From: Paenibacillus sp. MMS20-IR301
GTDB taxonomy: Bacteria > Bacillota > Bacilli > Paenibacillales > Paenibacillaceae
NCBI RefSeq assembly: GCF_032302195.1
Contig: NZ_CP135275.1
Span: 868,001 to 932,000 of the forward strand
Direction: 5' to 3'
Length of the DNA stretch: 64,000 nt
The notes below the pieces were generated by a model. It was not told where the DNA came from. It did not search any database and saw nothing but the letters and a program-made list of their open reading frames with translations. Every line of letters begins with the position of its first letter. Within the stretch, counting starts at the first letter, position 1. The translations under genes were made by a program, and so were the position numbers. Below are positions 50,543-59,353 of this stretch, piece by piece.

Positions 50543-51601
50543 ATGAATTATCAGGCTGTGTCCGGTAGCGGGCGTAATCAGAAGACCGAACCGCTGAAGC
50601 TGCGTTCACGCCCTTGGGCGGCAACGCTGATCCTAATCGGCGGTCTGATTCTACTCGCGCTGGGCATCGCTGTTTCCGTATCGTTTGGGGCAGCAGATAT
50701 TAAGCTTTCTGTCGTATGGACGGCAATCTTTCATTTCAATCCGGATATCACAGAGCACCAGATTATCCGTGAACTCCGGCTGCCGCGTGTGCTTGGCGGA
50801 GTGATGGTCGGAGCCAGCTTTGCGGTGGCGGGGGCCATCATGCAGGGAATGACCCGTAATCCGCTCGCGGATTCGGGGCTGATGGGCATTAACTCGGGAG
50901 CGGGCTTTGCGCTCGCGGTCTGCTTTGCTTTTTTCCCGAACCTGTCATTTATGTATCTGATCCTGTATTCCTTCATCGGGGCCGGTGCGGGAGCGGGAAT
51001 CGTCTACGGCATTGGTTCACTGGCGAAGGGCGGGCTTACACCAGCCCGGCTGGTACTCGCCGGAGCCGCCTTCAGTGCGCTGCTCTCAGCGCTTAGTGAA
51101 GGAATTGCCTTGTATTACAAAATCGGACAAGACCTCGCCTTCTGGTATGCCGGCGGACTTGCCGGAACGAAATGGTTCCAGCTTCAGGTCATGTCCCCCT
51201 GGGTGATTGCCGCCATTATCGGGGCAATGGTTCTGTCCCGCTCGATTACGATGCTCAGCCTGGGTGAGGATATCGCTAAAGGGCTTGGGCAGCGTACAGG
51301 GCTGGTGAAGCTGGCCGGAGCCATGATCGTGCTGATTCTGGCCGGGGCATCAGTAGCAGTAGTAGGGGCGGTAGGATTTGTCGGGCTGATTATTCCCCAT
51401 CTGACCCGCTATCTTGTAGGTGTAGATTACAGATGGATTATTCCTTGCTCAGGCGTGCTGGGGGCGCTGCTGGTAGTCGGGGCGGATCTGACTGCCCGGA
51501 TGATCAACCCGCCGCATGAAACACCGGTCGGAGCCATTATCGCACTCATCGGGGTGCCGTTCTTCCTGTATCTGGCCCGCAAAGAAAGAAGGGAGCTCTA
51601 A
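50543..51601 (+). CDS. FecCD-type siderophore ABC permease, first subunit
   Basis: A 352-residue permease with about ten spans. Signatures include LRLPRVLGGVMVGASFAVAG, AIMQGMTRNPLADSGLMGIN, and GAVGFVGLIIPHLTRYLVGV near the C-terminus. It imports ferric siderophores with the subunit encoded immediately downstream. ATG at 50543 is preferred over the in-frame GTG at 50534. No ATPase gene is present in the window; FhuC-like ATPases are often shared. Confidence 0.92.
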   Translation: MNYQAVSGSGRNQKTEPLKLRSRPWAATLILIGGLILLALGIAVSVSFGAADIKLSVVWTAIFHFNPDITEHQIIRELRLPRVLGGVMVGASFAVAGAIMQGMTRNPLADSGLMGINSGAGFALAVCFAFFPNLSFMYLILYSFIGAGAGAGIVYGIGSLAKGGLTPARLVLAGAAFSALLSALSEGIALYYKIGQDLAFWYAGGLAGTKWFQLQVMSPWVIAAIIGAMVLSRSITMLSLGEDIAKGLGQRTGLVKLAGAMIVLILAGASVAVVGAVGFVGLIIPHLTRYLVGVDYRWIIPCSGVLGALLVVGADLTARMINPPHETPVGAIIALIGVPFFLYLARKERREL

Positions 51602-51602
51602 G

Positions 51603-52637
51603 ATGCAGAGAACCACAGTTACCTCCTTCGAGGATGCAAGACGCAGACACGGGCTAATTGTACTAACCGTGCTGGCTGTTCTTATTATTGTTATGTTCAT
51701 CGTCAGTGTAAATACAGGATACATACGCTTAACCCCCCTTCAGCTGCTGGATACCATGCTCGGCAAGGGGACGGACAAACAGGAATTAATCCTGTTCCAG
51801 TTCCGCTTGCCGCGGATTGTTATTTCCATTCTGATTGGGGCTGCGCTTGCGGTTTCCGGCGCGGTGATGCAGGGGGTCTTCCGCAATGACCTGGCTGATC
51901 CGGGAATTCTCGGCATCAATGCCGGCGCCGGGCTGATGGTGATGCTGCTGGTATCCTTTTATCCGTCCACCTCTGCCGCACCGGTCTATCTTCTGCCGGT
52001 AGTCGCCTTTGTTGGTGCGGCCTGCACGGCTGCCCTGATCTACAGCCTGGCCTACAAGCGGCATCAGGGCATCGCGCCGATCCGTCTGCTCCTGACCGGT
52101 GTCGCCGTTGCGGCCGGGATGAGCGCAGCGATGATTGTACTGACGTTGCGCCTCGATCCGGACAAATACCAGTTCGTAGCTACCTGGCTGGCGGGCAGCA
52201 TCTGGGGAACAAGCTGGAAATTTGTATTTTCCCTGCTGCCCTGGATCGTCATCCTGCTGCCTTATGTGATCTATAAGGCACGGGTGATGAATGTGCTTAA
52301 TCTCGGTGAGCAGACGGCGACCGGACTTGGTGCGGCGGTCGGCAAGGAGCAATTCCGCCTGCTCGCCGCTGCTGTCGGACTCGCCGCTTCAAGCGTTGCC
52401 GTAAGCGGAGGAATCGGCTTCGTAGGACTGGTTGGCCCGCATCTGGCCCGGCGGCTGGTCGGTCCGAAGCATCAGCTGATGCTGCCTGCTTCGGCCCTGC
52501 TCGGCGCTCTGCTGGTTATTACCGCAGATACAATCGGCCGCCGGATTCTGCAGCCGTCCGAGATTCCGACCGGTATCGTTGTTGCTGTGATCGGCGCACC
52601 TTATTTTCTCTATTTGCTTGCCAAGACAAAATCTTAA
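51603..52637 (+). CDS. FecCD-type siderophore ABC permease, second subunit
   Basis: A 344-residue permease that forms a heterodimer with the preceding subunit. It shows the same family motifs: FRLPRIVISILIGAALAVSG, AVMQGVFRNDLADPGILGIN, and GGIGFVGLVGPHLARRLVGP. ATG at 51603 lies one base after the previous stop and follows GGGAG; the 87 bases of frame upstream lie inside the first gene. Confidence 0.92.
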   Translation: MQRTTVTSFEDARRRHGLIVLTVLAVLIIVMFIVSVNTGYIRLTPLQLLDTMLGKGTDKQELILFQFRLPRIVISILIGAALAVSGAVMQGVFRNDLADPGILGINAGAGLMVMLLVSFYPSTSAAPVYLLPVVAFVGAACTAALIYSLAYKRHQGIAPIRLLLTGVAVAAGMSAAMIVLTLRLDPDKYQFVATWLAGSIWGTSWKFVFSLLPWIVILLPYVIYKARVMNVLNLGEQTATGLGAAVGKEQFRLLAAAVGLAASSVAVSGGIGFVGLVGPHLARRLVGPKHQLMLPASALLGALLVITADTIGRRILQPSEIPTGIVVAVIGAPYFLYLLAKTKS

Positions 52638-52664
52638 CTACACCTGGACCTTGGAGGGATATTG

Positions 52665-53705
52665 ATGAATGATTCACTCGAATTATATGATGTGACGATT
52701 ATTGGCGGTGGCCCCGCAGGGATGTATACAGCTTTTTACAGCGGAATGCGGGATTTGAAGACCAAGCTGATTGAAGCGAAGGAAGAGCTGGGCGGCAGAA
52801 TGTTAATCTATCCGGAGAAAATGATCTGGGATGTCGGCGGTGTAACCCCGATTCTCTGCCGTCAATTAATCGACCAGCTGGCGCAGCAGGCCCGGACCTT
52901 CGATCCGGACATTATCTTCGGACAGCAGATTATTAATCTGGCGCGGCAGGAGGATGGAACCTATATTCTGACCTCGGCAACCGGTGAGCAGCACTGGACG
53001 CGGACTGTTATTCTTACGATCGGCTACGGGATTCTGCAGATGGCGAAGCTGGAAATTGAAGGTGCCGACCGGTATGAGGTGACCAATCTGCATTATACTG
53101 TGCAGGAGCTGGAGCCGTTCCGCGGCAAGCGGGTACTGATCTCCGGCGGCGGTAACTCAGCCGTGGACTGGGCGAATGAGCTGGAGGGGATTGCCGCAAG
53201 TGTGGCGATTGTCCACCGCCGTGAGCAGTTCGGCGGCCATGAGAAGAACATCGCGATTATGAAGGCTTCTTCCGTTGAAGTACGTACTTCCTATGCCGTC
53301 AGCCAGCTGCACAGCAGTAATGGCGAGCAGATTGACCAGGTTACGATCAGCCATATTGAAACCGGAGAGACAGAGCAGTTCACCGTCGATGCGGTCATTG
53401 TAAACCACGGCCTGAAGAGTGACTTCGGCCCGCTGAAGGACTGGGGGCTGGATATGGGCGAATGGTGGGCGAATGTCAGCGGCAGGCTGGAAACGAATCT
53501 GCCGGGCGTATTTGCCGCCGGGGATTTCGTGAACTATGACAGCAAGGTCAGACTGATCGCCGGAACGTTCACCGATGCGGTGCTTGCCCTGAACAGTGCG
53601 AAGCTGTATATGGACCCGGCTGCAGACAAGGTGGCCTATGTATCCTCACATAATGACCGGTTTAAGGAAAAGAACAAGGCGCTTGGCGTGGCTGATGACC
53701 ACTAG
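52665..53705 (+). CDS. Ferredoxin/flavodoxin-NADP reductase type 2, possible siderophore reductase
   Basis: A 346-residue thioredoxin-reductase-like flavoprotein without the CxxC redox pair. FAD motif: [25 protein letters not shown] motif: [21 protein letters not shown]-terminal FAD contact: [20 protein letters not shown]. This is the YumC/YcgT-type ferredoxin-NADP reductase, and it also resembles IruO, which reduces iron in hydroxamate siderophores in S. aureus. Being directly downstream of the Fur-controlled permeases, it is a good candidate for releasing iron from the imported siderophore; that is inference. ATG at 52665 follows TTGGAGGG. Confidence 0.9.
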   Translation: MNDSLELYDVTIIGGGPAGMYTAFYSGMRDLKTKLIEAKEELGGRMLIYPEKMIWDVGGVTPILCRQLIDQLAQQARTFDPDIIFGQQIINLARQEDGTYILTSATGEQHWTRTVILTIGYGILQMAKLEIEGADRYEVTNLHYTVQELEPFRGKRVLISGGGNSAVDWANELEGIAASVAIVHRREQFGGHEKNIAIMKASSVEVRTSYAVSQLHSSNGEQIDQVTISHIETGETEQFTVDAVIVNHGLKSDFGPLKDWGLDMGEWWANVSGRLETNLPGVFAAGDFVNYDSKVRLIAGTFTDAVLALNSAKLYMDPAADKVAYVSSHNDRFKEKNKALGVADDH

Positions 53706-53755
53706 CCCTGACTGCCTGGCGGCAGGGGCTTCACGCGCGCTTCTATAGATATCAA

Positions 53756-53807
53756 CAAGGAGACTGCCCCGTATACAGCAATTGCTGTATACGGGGCAGT
53801 CTCCTTG
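53756..53807. repeat. 52-bp perfect palindrome
   Basis: The 26-base left half (CAAGGAGACTGCCCCGTATA, then CAGCAA) is exactly reverse-complementary to the right half with no spacer. It lies 50 bases after the reductase stop and about 105 bases before the gerKA start. As RNA it would make a very stable hairpin with no T tract, so it may end or stabilise the iron-operon message; as DNA it could extrude a cruciform. Confidence 0.9.
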
Positions 53808-53861
53808 ACGTTCAAAGCTGATTTTACGGCAGCTGAAGGGACCCTCACACATTCCATAAGC

Positions 53862-53892
53862 TGCATAAAAAAAGGTTAGCAGGCGAATAGTA
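53862..53892 (+). promoter_or_regulatory. Possible sigma-G promoter of the ger operon
   Basis: TGCATA (53862-53867) and GAATAGTA (53885-53892), separated by 17 bases, recall the sigma-G pattern (TGMATA / CATWMTA). The match is partial but expected, because ger operons are forespore-expressed. Confidence 0.35.
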
Positions 53893-53911
53893 AAGCCAGG
53901 AGGTGCTGATT

Positions 53912-55513
53912 ATGGCTAAGAGAACAACAGAATCAGATCAGGCAGCAAAGCAGCCGGAGCCGTCAGTACAAGCGGACAGCAGCGGTACAGGCCCTGACAA
54001 CCCGCCCATCTCTCCCGTTCTGGAGGAGAACCTTGACCAGATCAGAACCAGACTGGGAAACAGCCCTGATCTTATTTTTCGTACCTATGAATTAATCAAT
54101 AGAACCGTCAGGGTAGCTGCAGTATATATGATCGGCATCACCGACAGGGAGATTGTAGACGTATTTATCTCGCATGCCATGTCATTTGAGTCCTTGAATG
54201 ACGATGAGCGGCTCGCACAAACACCGGAGGCGGTTTTTGCCTACATCAAAGAAAATGCGCTGAGCATCGGCAAGGAGAAGCTGGTTCAGGATATAAACGG
54301 ATTACTCGAAGCGCTTCTGTCCGGTGATACCATTATCCTCGTAAACGGGCTGAATGAAGCTGTCAGCGGAAGCACCTGCGGCGGTGAGGTAAGGCCGGTA
54401 TCGGAAGCGGTAACCCAGGTAGCGATCCGCGGCTCGAAGGAGAGCTTCACCGAGACGATCAGCACCAATATTGCGCTGGTACGTAAAATCATCAAGAACC
54501 CGGATCTGTGGACAGAAACCATGAAGCTGGGTGATATTACCCACACCGATATTACGATTATGTATATCCGCGGCATTGCCGATGAAGAGACCATTAAAGT
54601 GTTCAAACAGAAGCTGAAGGAAATTCAAGTCGATTCCGTCCTGGAATCAGGTTATATTGAGCAAATCATCGAGGATAACAAATATTCGCCGTTTCCGACA
54701 CTGTATAATACAGAACGCCCGGACAGCGTGGCCGGAAATCTGCTGGACGGGCGGATTGCCATCTTCGTCGACGGAACCCCGTTTGTCCTGATTGCCCCGA
54801 CGACCTTCTTCATGTTCTTTCATACTGTGGAGGATTATTATCAGCGCTACGACATCTCAACCTTAATCCGGCTGCTCAGATTTCTTTGCCTGCTGATTTC
54901 CTTATACGGCCCGGCCATCTTCGTAGCCGCGCTTAATTTCCATCAGGAGATGATTCCGACGCCGCTGCTGATTAATCTGGCTTCCCAGCGGGAAGGGGTG
55001 CCCTTCCCGGCGTTTGTCGAAGCGATTCTGATGGAGGTCACCTTCGAGATTATCCGCGAAGCGGGGGTCCGGATGCCTTCGCCGATCGGGCAGACGGTCT
55101 CCATTATCGGCGGTCTTGTCCTGGGGACGGCAGCGGTTCAGGCGGGAATTGTCTCTCCGGCCATGGTCATTGTAGTCTCGCTGACCGGGATCTCCAGCTT
55201 TGCCACACCGGCCTTCAATATGGCGCTTTCGATCCGGATGCTGCGGTTTGTCATTATGGTCATTGCCGCCTTTATGGGACTATACGGTATTGCGATCTTC
55301 ACGATTATGCTGATTGCCCATATGTGCAGCCTGCGTTCGCTGGGAGTGCCCTACATGTCGCCGATGGGGCCGTTTGTACCGGAGAACCAGAAGGATACCT
55401 TCATCCGTTCCCCGGTGCATTTCATGAAGACGCGTTCCCGTCTGAAGCGTAATAATAAACCCGGTTCAGATTCTGGCAAAAGCGGGACGAAGAGGAAAGC
55501 GTATGGACGTTAA
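53912..55513 (+). CDS. gerKA: Germinant receptor A subunit (GerA/GerKA family)
   Basis: A 533-residue inner-membrane spore protein. A hydrophilic N-terminal domain (about residues 1-290) includes NPDLWTETMKLGDITHTDI. Four or five spans follow in 290-500, with MFFHTVEDYYQRYDISTLIR, FPAFVEAILMEVTFEIIREA, and PIGQTVSIIGGLVLGTAAVQ. The basic C-terminal tail is typical. It senses nutrients together with the B and C subunits. ATG at 53912 follows AGGAGG. The end overlaps the C-subunit gene by 11 bases. Confidence 0.93.
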   Translation: MAKRTTESDQAAKQPEPSVQADSSGTGPDNPPISPVLEENLDQIRTRLGNSPDLIFRTYELINRTVRVAAVYMIGITDREIVDVFISHAMSFESLNDDERLAQTPEAVFAYIKENALSIGKEKLVQDINGLLEALLSGDTIILVNGLNEAVSGSTCGGEVRPVSEAVTQVAIRGSKESFTETISTNIALVRKIIKNPDLWTETMKLGDITHTDITIMYIRGIADEETIKVFKQKLKEIQVDSVLESGYIEQIIEDNKYSPFPTLYNTERPDSVAGNLLDGRIAIFVDGTPFVLIAPTTFFMFFHTVEDYYQRYDISTLIRLLRFLCLLISLYGPAIFVAALNFHQEMIPTPLLINLASQREGVPFPAFVEAILMEVTFEIIREAGVRMPSPIGQTVSIIGGLVLGTAAVQAGIVSPAMVIVVSLTGISSFATPAFNMALSIRMLRFVIMVIAAFMGLYGIAIFTIMLIAHMCSLRSLGVPYMSPMGPFVPENQKDTFIRSPVHFMKTRSRLKRNNKPGSDSGKSGTKRKAYGR

Positions 55514-56708
55514 GCGGATACTGCAGGCAGCAGCTGTTGCGGGAATAGTCCTGCTGCTGACCGGCTGCTGGAACAGCAGAGAGCTGAACGAGCTGGCGAT
55601 TGTGAGCGGGATCGGGATCGACCTGGCTCCGGGTGGGGATGAATACAAGGTTACCTTTCAGCTGGTCAATCCGTCATCAACAGCCACCAGCACCGCAGCC
55701 AGCACCGGGCAGCCTTCGATTGTAGCCGTCACCGCGACGGACCGGACTTTGTTCGGGGCGCTGCGGCAGGCATCCAAGAAGGCGACGCGCCAGCTTTTTT
55801 TTGCCCATACACAGCTTGTTGTGCTGGGGGAGTCACTCTCCCGGAGCGGCATCAACAATGTCTTTGATATCTTCGAACGCTCACATGAGCTAAGGCTGAA
55901 CTCAGCGGTACTGATTGCCCACAACAGTGATGCTGCCTCCATTCTGAAGATCCTGACCCCGGTAGAGAGCCTGCCTTCCATGGGTATGGTCAAAAAAACG
56001 CAAAACACTTCCCGGGTCTGGGGAGAGAACCGGTTGGTGCAGGTGTTTGACATCATAAACGGCATTACCGGAGAAGGGGATTTGACCATCAACGGGGTGT
56101 ATATTAAGGGAGATCCCGAGGAGGGGATGAATAAATCCAATCTGGACCAGTCTAACACCAAGACTGTAATCAACATGAACGGATTAGGCGTCTTCCGGAA
56201 GGGCAAGCTGATCTATTGGATCAAGGATGCAGATGCCAGAGGCACGCAGTGGCTGCTAAATAAAATTGAAGAGACGGTTGTTAATGTCGACGCTGACGAT
56301 AAGAAAGAATCGGTTGCGGTTAATATTTTTTACTCCAAAACATCGGTGAAGGTTGAGCTCCGGGACGGGCTGCCGGTATTCCATGTTAATATCCGTGAAG
56401 AAGGTATCGTTAACGAGACGGACAGCTATATCGATCTCAGCAAGCGGGAAGAAATTATCAAGCTGCAAAAAAACCTCCAGCAGCAGACGGAGAGCGAAGT
56501 GAAGCAGGCGTTTAAGACGGCTCAGCAAAGCGAAAGCGATATATTCAACTTTGGCAATGAACTGAAGCGGAACCGGCCTGAAGAATGGGCGTTACTGGAT
56601 AAGGAATGGGGGCATTTATTCGCCCAAGGGAAGCTGGATCTCCAGGTGGAGGCCTATATCCGCAGCACCGGCATGAGCCTGAAACCCTATATTCCCCCGG
56701 ATCAATAA
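55503..56708 (+). CDS. gerKC: Germinant receptor C subunit, lipoprotein (Ger(x)C family)
   Basis: A 401-residue lipoprotein with lipobox LLTGC at about residues 19-23, then CWNSRELNELAIVSGIGIDL, the Ger(x)C signature. Three alpha/beta domains follow, with ATRQLFFAHTQLVVLGESLS, PSMGMVKKTQNTSRVWGENR and a C-terminal helix-rich region (LQQQTESEVKQAFKTAQQSE). It sits on the outer face of the inner spore membrane and is needed for receptor function. Its start overlaps gerKA, so translation is coupled. Confidence 0.93.
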   Translation: MDVKRILQAAAVAGIVLLLTGCWNSRELNELAIVSGIGIDLAPGGDEYKVTFQLVNPSSTATSTAASTGQPSIVAVTATDRTLFGALRQASKKATRQLFFAHTQLVVLGESLSRSGINNVFDIFERSHELRLNSAVLIAHNSDAASILKILTPVESLPSMGMVKKTQNTSRVWGENRLVQVFDIINGITGEGDLTINGVYIKGDPEEGMNKSNLDQSNTKTVINMNGLGVFRKGKLIYWIKDADARGTQWLLNKIEETVVNVDADDKKESVAVNIFYSKTSVKVELRDGLPVFHVNIREEGIVNETDSYIDLSKREEIIKLQKNLQQQTESEVKQAFKTAQQSESDIFNFGNELKRNRPEEWALLDKEWGHLFAQGKLDLQVEAYIRSTGMSLKPYIPPDQ

Positions 56709-56741
56709 TCAGCTTGAATGCAGAAATAAGGTGAGCGGCTT

Positions 56742-57839
56742 ATGAGAAAAGAAGTGATCAGCCCGGGGCAGCTTTTTGCCATGATTGTTTTGTATGAGCT
56801 GGGAACGGCGCTGGTAGTGCCTGTAGGACTCGAGAGCGGGCATGCAGTCTGGCTGTCGATCCTCTTTGCGCTGCCGGGCGGCATCCTGCTCTATCTGGTG
56901 TTTGCCGATTTGTATTTGCAGTTTCCCGATCAGGTTATCAGCGGATATGCACGTAAAATTCTCGGCAAATGGATCGGCTGGCCGGTGGGCCTGCTGTTTC
57001 TTCCGGTACTGCTGTACAACGGCTCCAGAAATCTGCGCGAATCGGGCGATCTGTTAATTTCTGCTTCTTATGATAAGACGCCGATTTTTATTATCAATTC
57101 CATCATGGTCGTTGCGGTAATGTATATTTTGATCAAAGGCATCGAGGTGTTCTCAAGAACGGCGGAGATTTTCCTCTGGATCATTATTGTGATGGGGTTG
57201 ATCTGTAATTTTATTGTGCTGGCTTCCGGGCTGGTTGAATATAAGAATCTGTTTCCGCTGCATGGGTCAGACCTGCGAGAAGCACTGAAATCAGCGTACC
57301 CCAACATCTGGATATTCCCCTTCGGTGAGCTGGTGTGTTTCACGACCATAATGCCGCAATTCAATAAGGCGCGGAAAATCAAAAAGACGGGCATGCTGGC
57401 CATTACGGTCAGTGCCTGTCTGCTCAGCTTTACACATGCTGTTGAGATGGGGGTGCTTGGCGAGAATCTGTACAGCCGGACAACATTTCCGATGTTTACA
57501 ACGATCACCCTGGTCAATGTGGCGAATTTTATCCAGCGGCTGGATGCCTTTGTGATGCTTACCCTGATTATTGGCGTCTTCTTCAAAATGTCTGTCTACT
57601 GTTACGCTGCTGTTACTATCGCGGCTGATCTGTTCAAGGTACGCAATTCGCGTAAGCTGATTATTCCGGCAGGAGTAGTGATGCTGTTCAGCTCAATCAT
57701 CAGCGCGGAGAATTTCCCGGTGCATATGAATGACGGCAAAGTTTTTCTGGAGAATATCCTGCCGGTATTCTGTGCAGTCATTCCCATTCTGCTATACCTG
57801 ATTCACCGGATCCGGCGTAAATTCGGCCTTTACCGGTAG
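56742..57839 (+). CDS. gerKB: Germinant receptor B subunit (GerAB/ArcD/ProY transporter family)
   Basis: A 365-residue protein with ten predicted spans of the amino acid/polyamine transporter fold. It starts with KEVISPGQLFAMIVLYELGT and contains GNxx-like substrate-site helices (LLFLPVLLYNGSRNLRESGD). It is the germinant-binding subunit in the GerA family. The order A-C-B matches gerK-type operons. GTGAGCGG-type weak ribosome site; 33 bases separate it from the C subunit. Confidence 0.92.
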   Translation: MRKEVISPGQLFAMIVLYELGTALVVPVGLESGHAVWLSILFALPGGILLYLVFADLYLQFPDQVISGYARKILGKWIGWPVGLLFLPVLLYNGSRNLRESGDLLISASYDKTPIFIINSIMVVAVMYILIKGIEVFSRTAEIFLWIIIVMGLICNFIVLASGLVEYKNLFPLHGSDLREALKSAYPNIWIFPFGELVCFTTIMPQFNKARKIKKTGMLAITVSACLLSFTHAVEMGVLGENLYSRTTFPMFTTITLVNVANFIQRLDAFVMLTLIIGVFFKMSVYCYAAVTIAADLFKVRNSRKLIIPAGVVMLFSSIISAENFPVHMNDGKVFLENILPVFCAVIPILLYLIHRIRRKFGLYR

Positions 57840-57853
57840 ACGCAGCTGCTGCT

Positions 57854-58075
57854 TCAGCGGCTGCGTCTGCGTTTGACGGCGCTGGCGGCAACCTGTACAA
57901 CGGGGAGCAGCAGGAAGCTGATCATACATACGGTTTCCAGCATAGTGGTTGTTCTGAACACGGAATAAAAAGAATGCAGCGAATCGCTTAAGCGGATGCC
58001 GGACAGCACATCCACAACGATAATGATAAACATGGTAAGGGCGGCAAACAGGATATAGATGCTGAGAATCTTCAT
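57854..58075 (-). CDS. Small two-helix membrane protein
   Basis: A 73-residue protein with two transmembrane segments (YILFAALTMFIIIVVDVL and CMISFLLLPVVQVAASA) and a very basic C-terminus (VKRRRSR). TAAGGAGATC precedes the ATG. The gene is convergent with gerKB. A GACGCAGC/GCTGCGTC hairpin (about 57838-57867) overlaps its 3' end and may terminate both. Small membrane proteins often accompany ger operons, but this one is on the opposite strand. Family not recognised. Confidence 0.65.
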   Translation of the reverse strand: MKILSIYILFAALTMFIIIVVDVLSGIRLSDSLHSFYSVFRTTTMLETVCMISFLLLPVVQVAASAVKRRRSR

Positions 58076-58170
58076 GGACGGATCTCCTTATACTTGCCTG
58101 AGAATTTGCCGGCGGTCGGTGCGGCGGGCGGGCTACTGGTATTATCTCCATTAACGGAAAAGGTAATCGT

Positions 58171-58217
58171 AAAAAAGCTGCCTGAGGCACCGGGAACGGT
58201 GGCTCAGGCAGCTTTTT
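58171..58217. terminator. Bidirectional terminator next to the siderophore-binding gene
   Basis: GCTGCCTGAG pairs with CTCAGGCAGC, with an inner CACC/GGTG stem. AAAAAA on the left and TTTTT on the right give T runs for both strands. It lies 21 bases past the binding-protein stop. Confidence 0.93.
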
Positions 58218-58237
58218 AAATGGAATAAAACTCTCGT

Positions 58238-59251
58238 TTATTTCGCGGCCGTCAGCCAATCGGCAAGCTCTTCTGTCTGCGCCAGAACCGCTATCGGATC
58301 GTAATACCAGGAGCGCTCCTCTTTCCAGACATACACGTTACCGTTCTTGACAGCCGGCAGGCTGCCCCAGATCGGATCGGCCTGGAAATCCTCCTTCGTC
58401 CATGTGTTATCTGTAATGACCAGATAATCACCTGCATAAGCACCCAGCGTCTCGGAGGATAGTTCAGCCCACTGCTTTTCCATCAGCTCAGCAGCAATTG
58501 CGGAGGGTGCCTTGCGTCCAAGCGCCTGATAGACAGGCTGTCCGCCGCGCCCGAAATTGTCCCCGTACACCCAGGTGGACTTGTCGGCGTGCTCCAGAAT
58601 GCTGAACGTGGCATCTGCCGGAATGGCGGCATCAACGCGGGCCTTAGCAGCGGCAATCCGCTTATCATAGTCGGCAAGCCAGGCGGCGGCTTCCTGCTCT
58701 TTGCCAAGCAGCTTCCCGAAATAAGTCAGCTCCTCATGGGCATTCTTCAGCTCGCCGTAAGGGACGATAACTGTAGGAGCAATCTTGCTCAGCGTTTCGT
58801 AGCTGTCCGCATTACCGGAGATGATCAGGTCGGGGTTCAGCGCGACAATATTCTCCGGCGACATCTTTCCGTATGTGCCGGTATCAGTTACCCCGCTGAG
58901 CGATTCCTTGAAATACATGTTCTCCAGAGTCAGTCCCGGAGCACCGACCGGAATCGTATCCAGGGCAATGAGGCTGCCCAGGTATTCTTCAGCCACAATA
59001 CGTTTGGGTGACGTGGGAACCTCTATCTCTCCGTTAACTGTGGTTACAGTCTTGGTCTCTGGAGCGGCAGTTGCGGCAGCGGCCTCGGACGGTGCGGATG
59101 ATGCAGGGGCTGCGGTAGCTGATGCATCTGCACTGCTATTGCCAGCAGGTTCATTGCTGCCGCATGCTGACAGAATAAGCATCATGGCGAGCAGAAATAC
59201 AACCATGAGACGGTGCGTATAACGGGTACGGTTAAAATACGGATGATTCAA
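58238..59251 (-). CDS. Siderophore-binding lipoprotein (FecB/FhuD family)
   Basis: A 338-residue ABC substrate-binding lipoprotein. A hydrophobic leader ends at lipobox LSAC, followed by an Ala/Ser-rich linker and the two-lobed type III fold: SPKRIVAEEYLGSLIALDTI, VALNPDLIISGNADSYETLS, then the second lobe with QALGRKAPSAIAAELMEKQW. The start is taken as TTG at 59249-59251, because AAGGAGG lies eight bases before it and the Fur box lies further upstream. It presumably feeds the permeases at 50.5-52.6 kb. Confidence 0.88.
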   Translation of the reverse strand: MNHPYFNRTRYTHRLMVVFLLAMMLILSACGSNEPAGNSSADASATAAPASSAPSEAAAATAAPETKTVTTVNGEIEVPTSPKRIVAEEYLGSLIALDTIPVGAPGLTLENMYFKESLSGVTDTGTYGKMSPENIVALNPDLIISGNADSYETLSKIAPTVIVPYGELKNAHEELTYFGKLLGKEQEAAAWLADYDKRIAAAKARVDAAIPADATFSILEHADKSTWVYGDNFGRGGQPVYQALGRKAPSAIAAELMEKQWAELSSETLGAYAGDYLVITDNTWTKEDFQADPIWGSLPAVKNGNVYVWKEERSWYYDPIAVLAQTEELADWLTAAK

Positions 59252-59274
59252 GATGTATGCCTCCTTATGTATAA

Positions 59275-59289
59275 CGATTATCATTCTCA
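59275..59289 (-). promoter_or_regulatory. Fur box upstream of the siderophore-binding gene
   Basis: On the minus strand TGAGAATGATAATCG fits the 7-1-7 Fur consensus (TGATAATNATTATCA) at most positions, 24 bases before the TTG start. Confidence 0.75.
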
Positions 59290-59353
59290 ATAACACTTTA
59301 CAGAGTTTATCCTGTGAACACTATGGCTGAATGTGATGTTCTGCCATGTAAAT

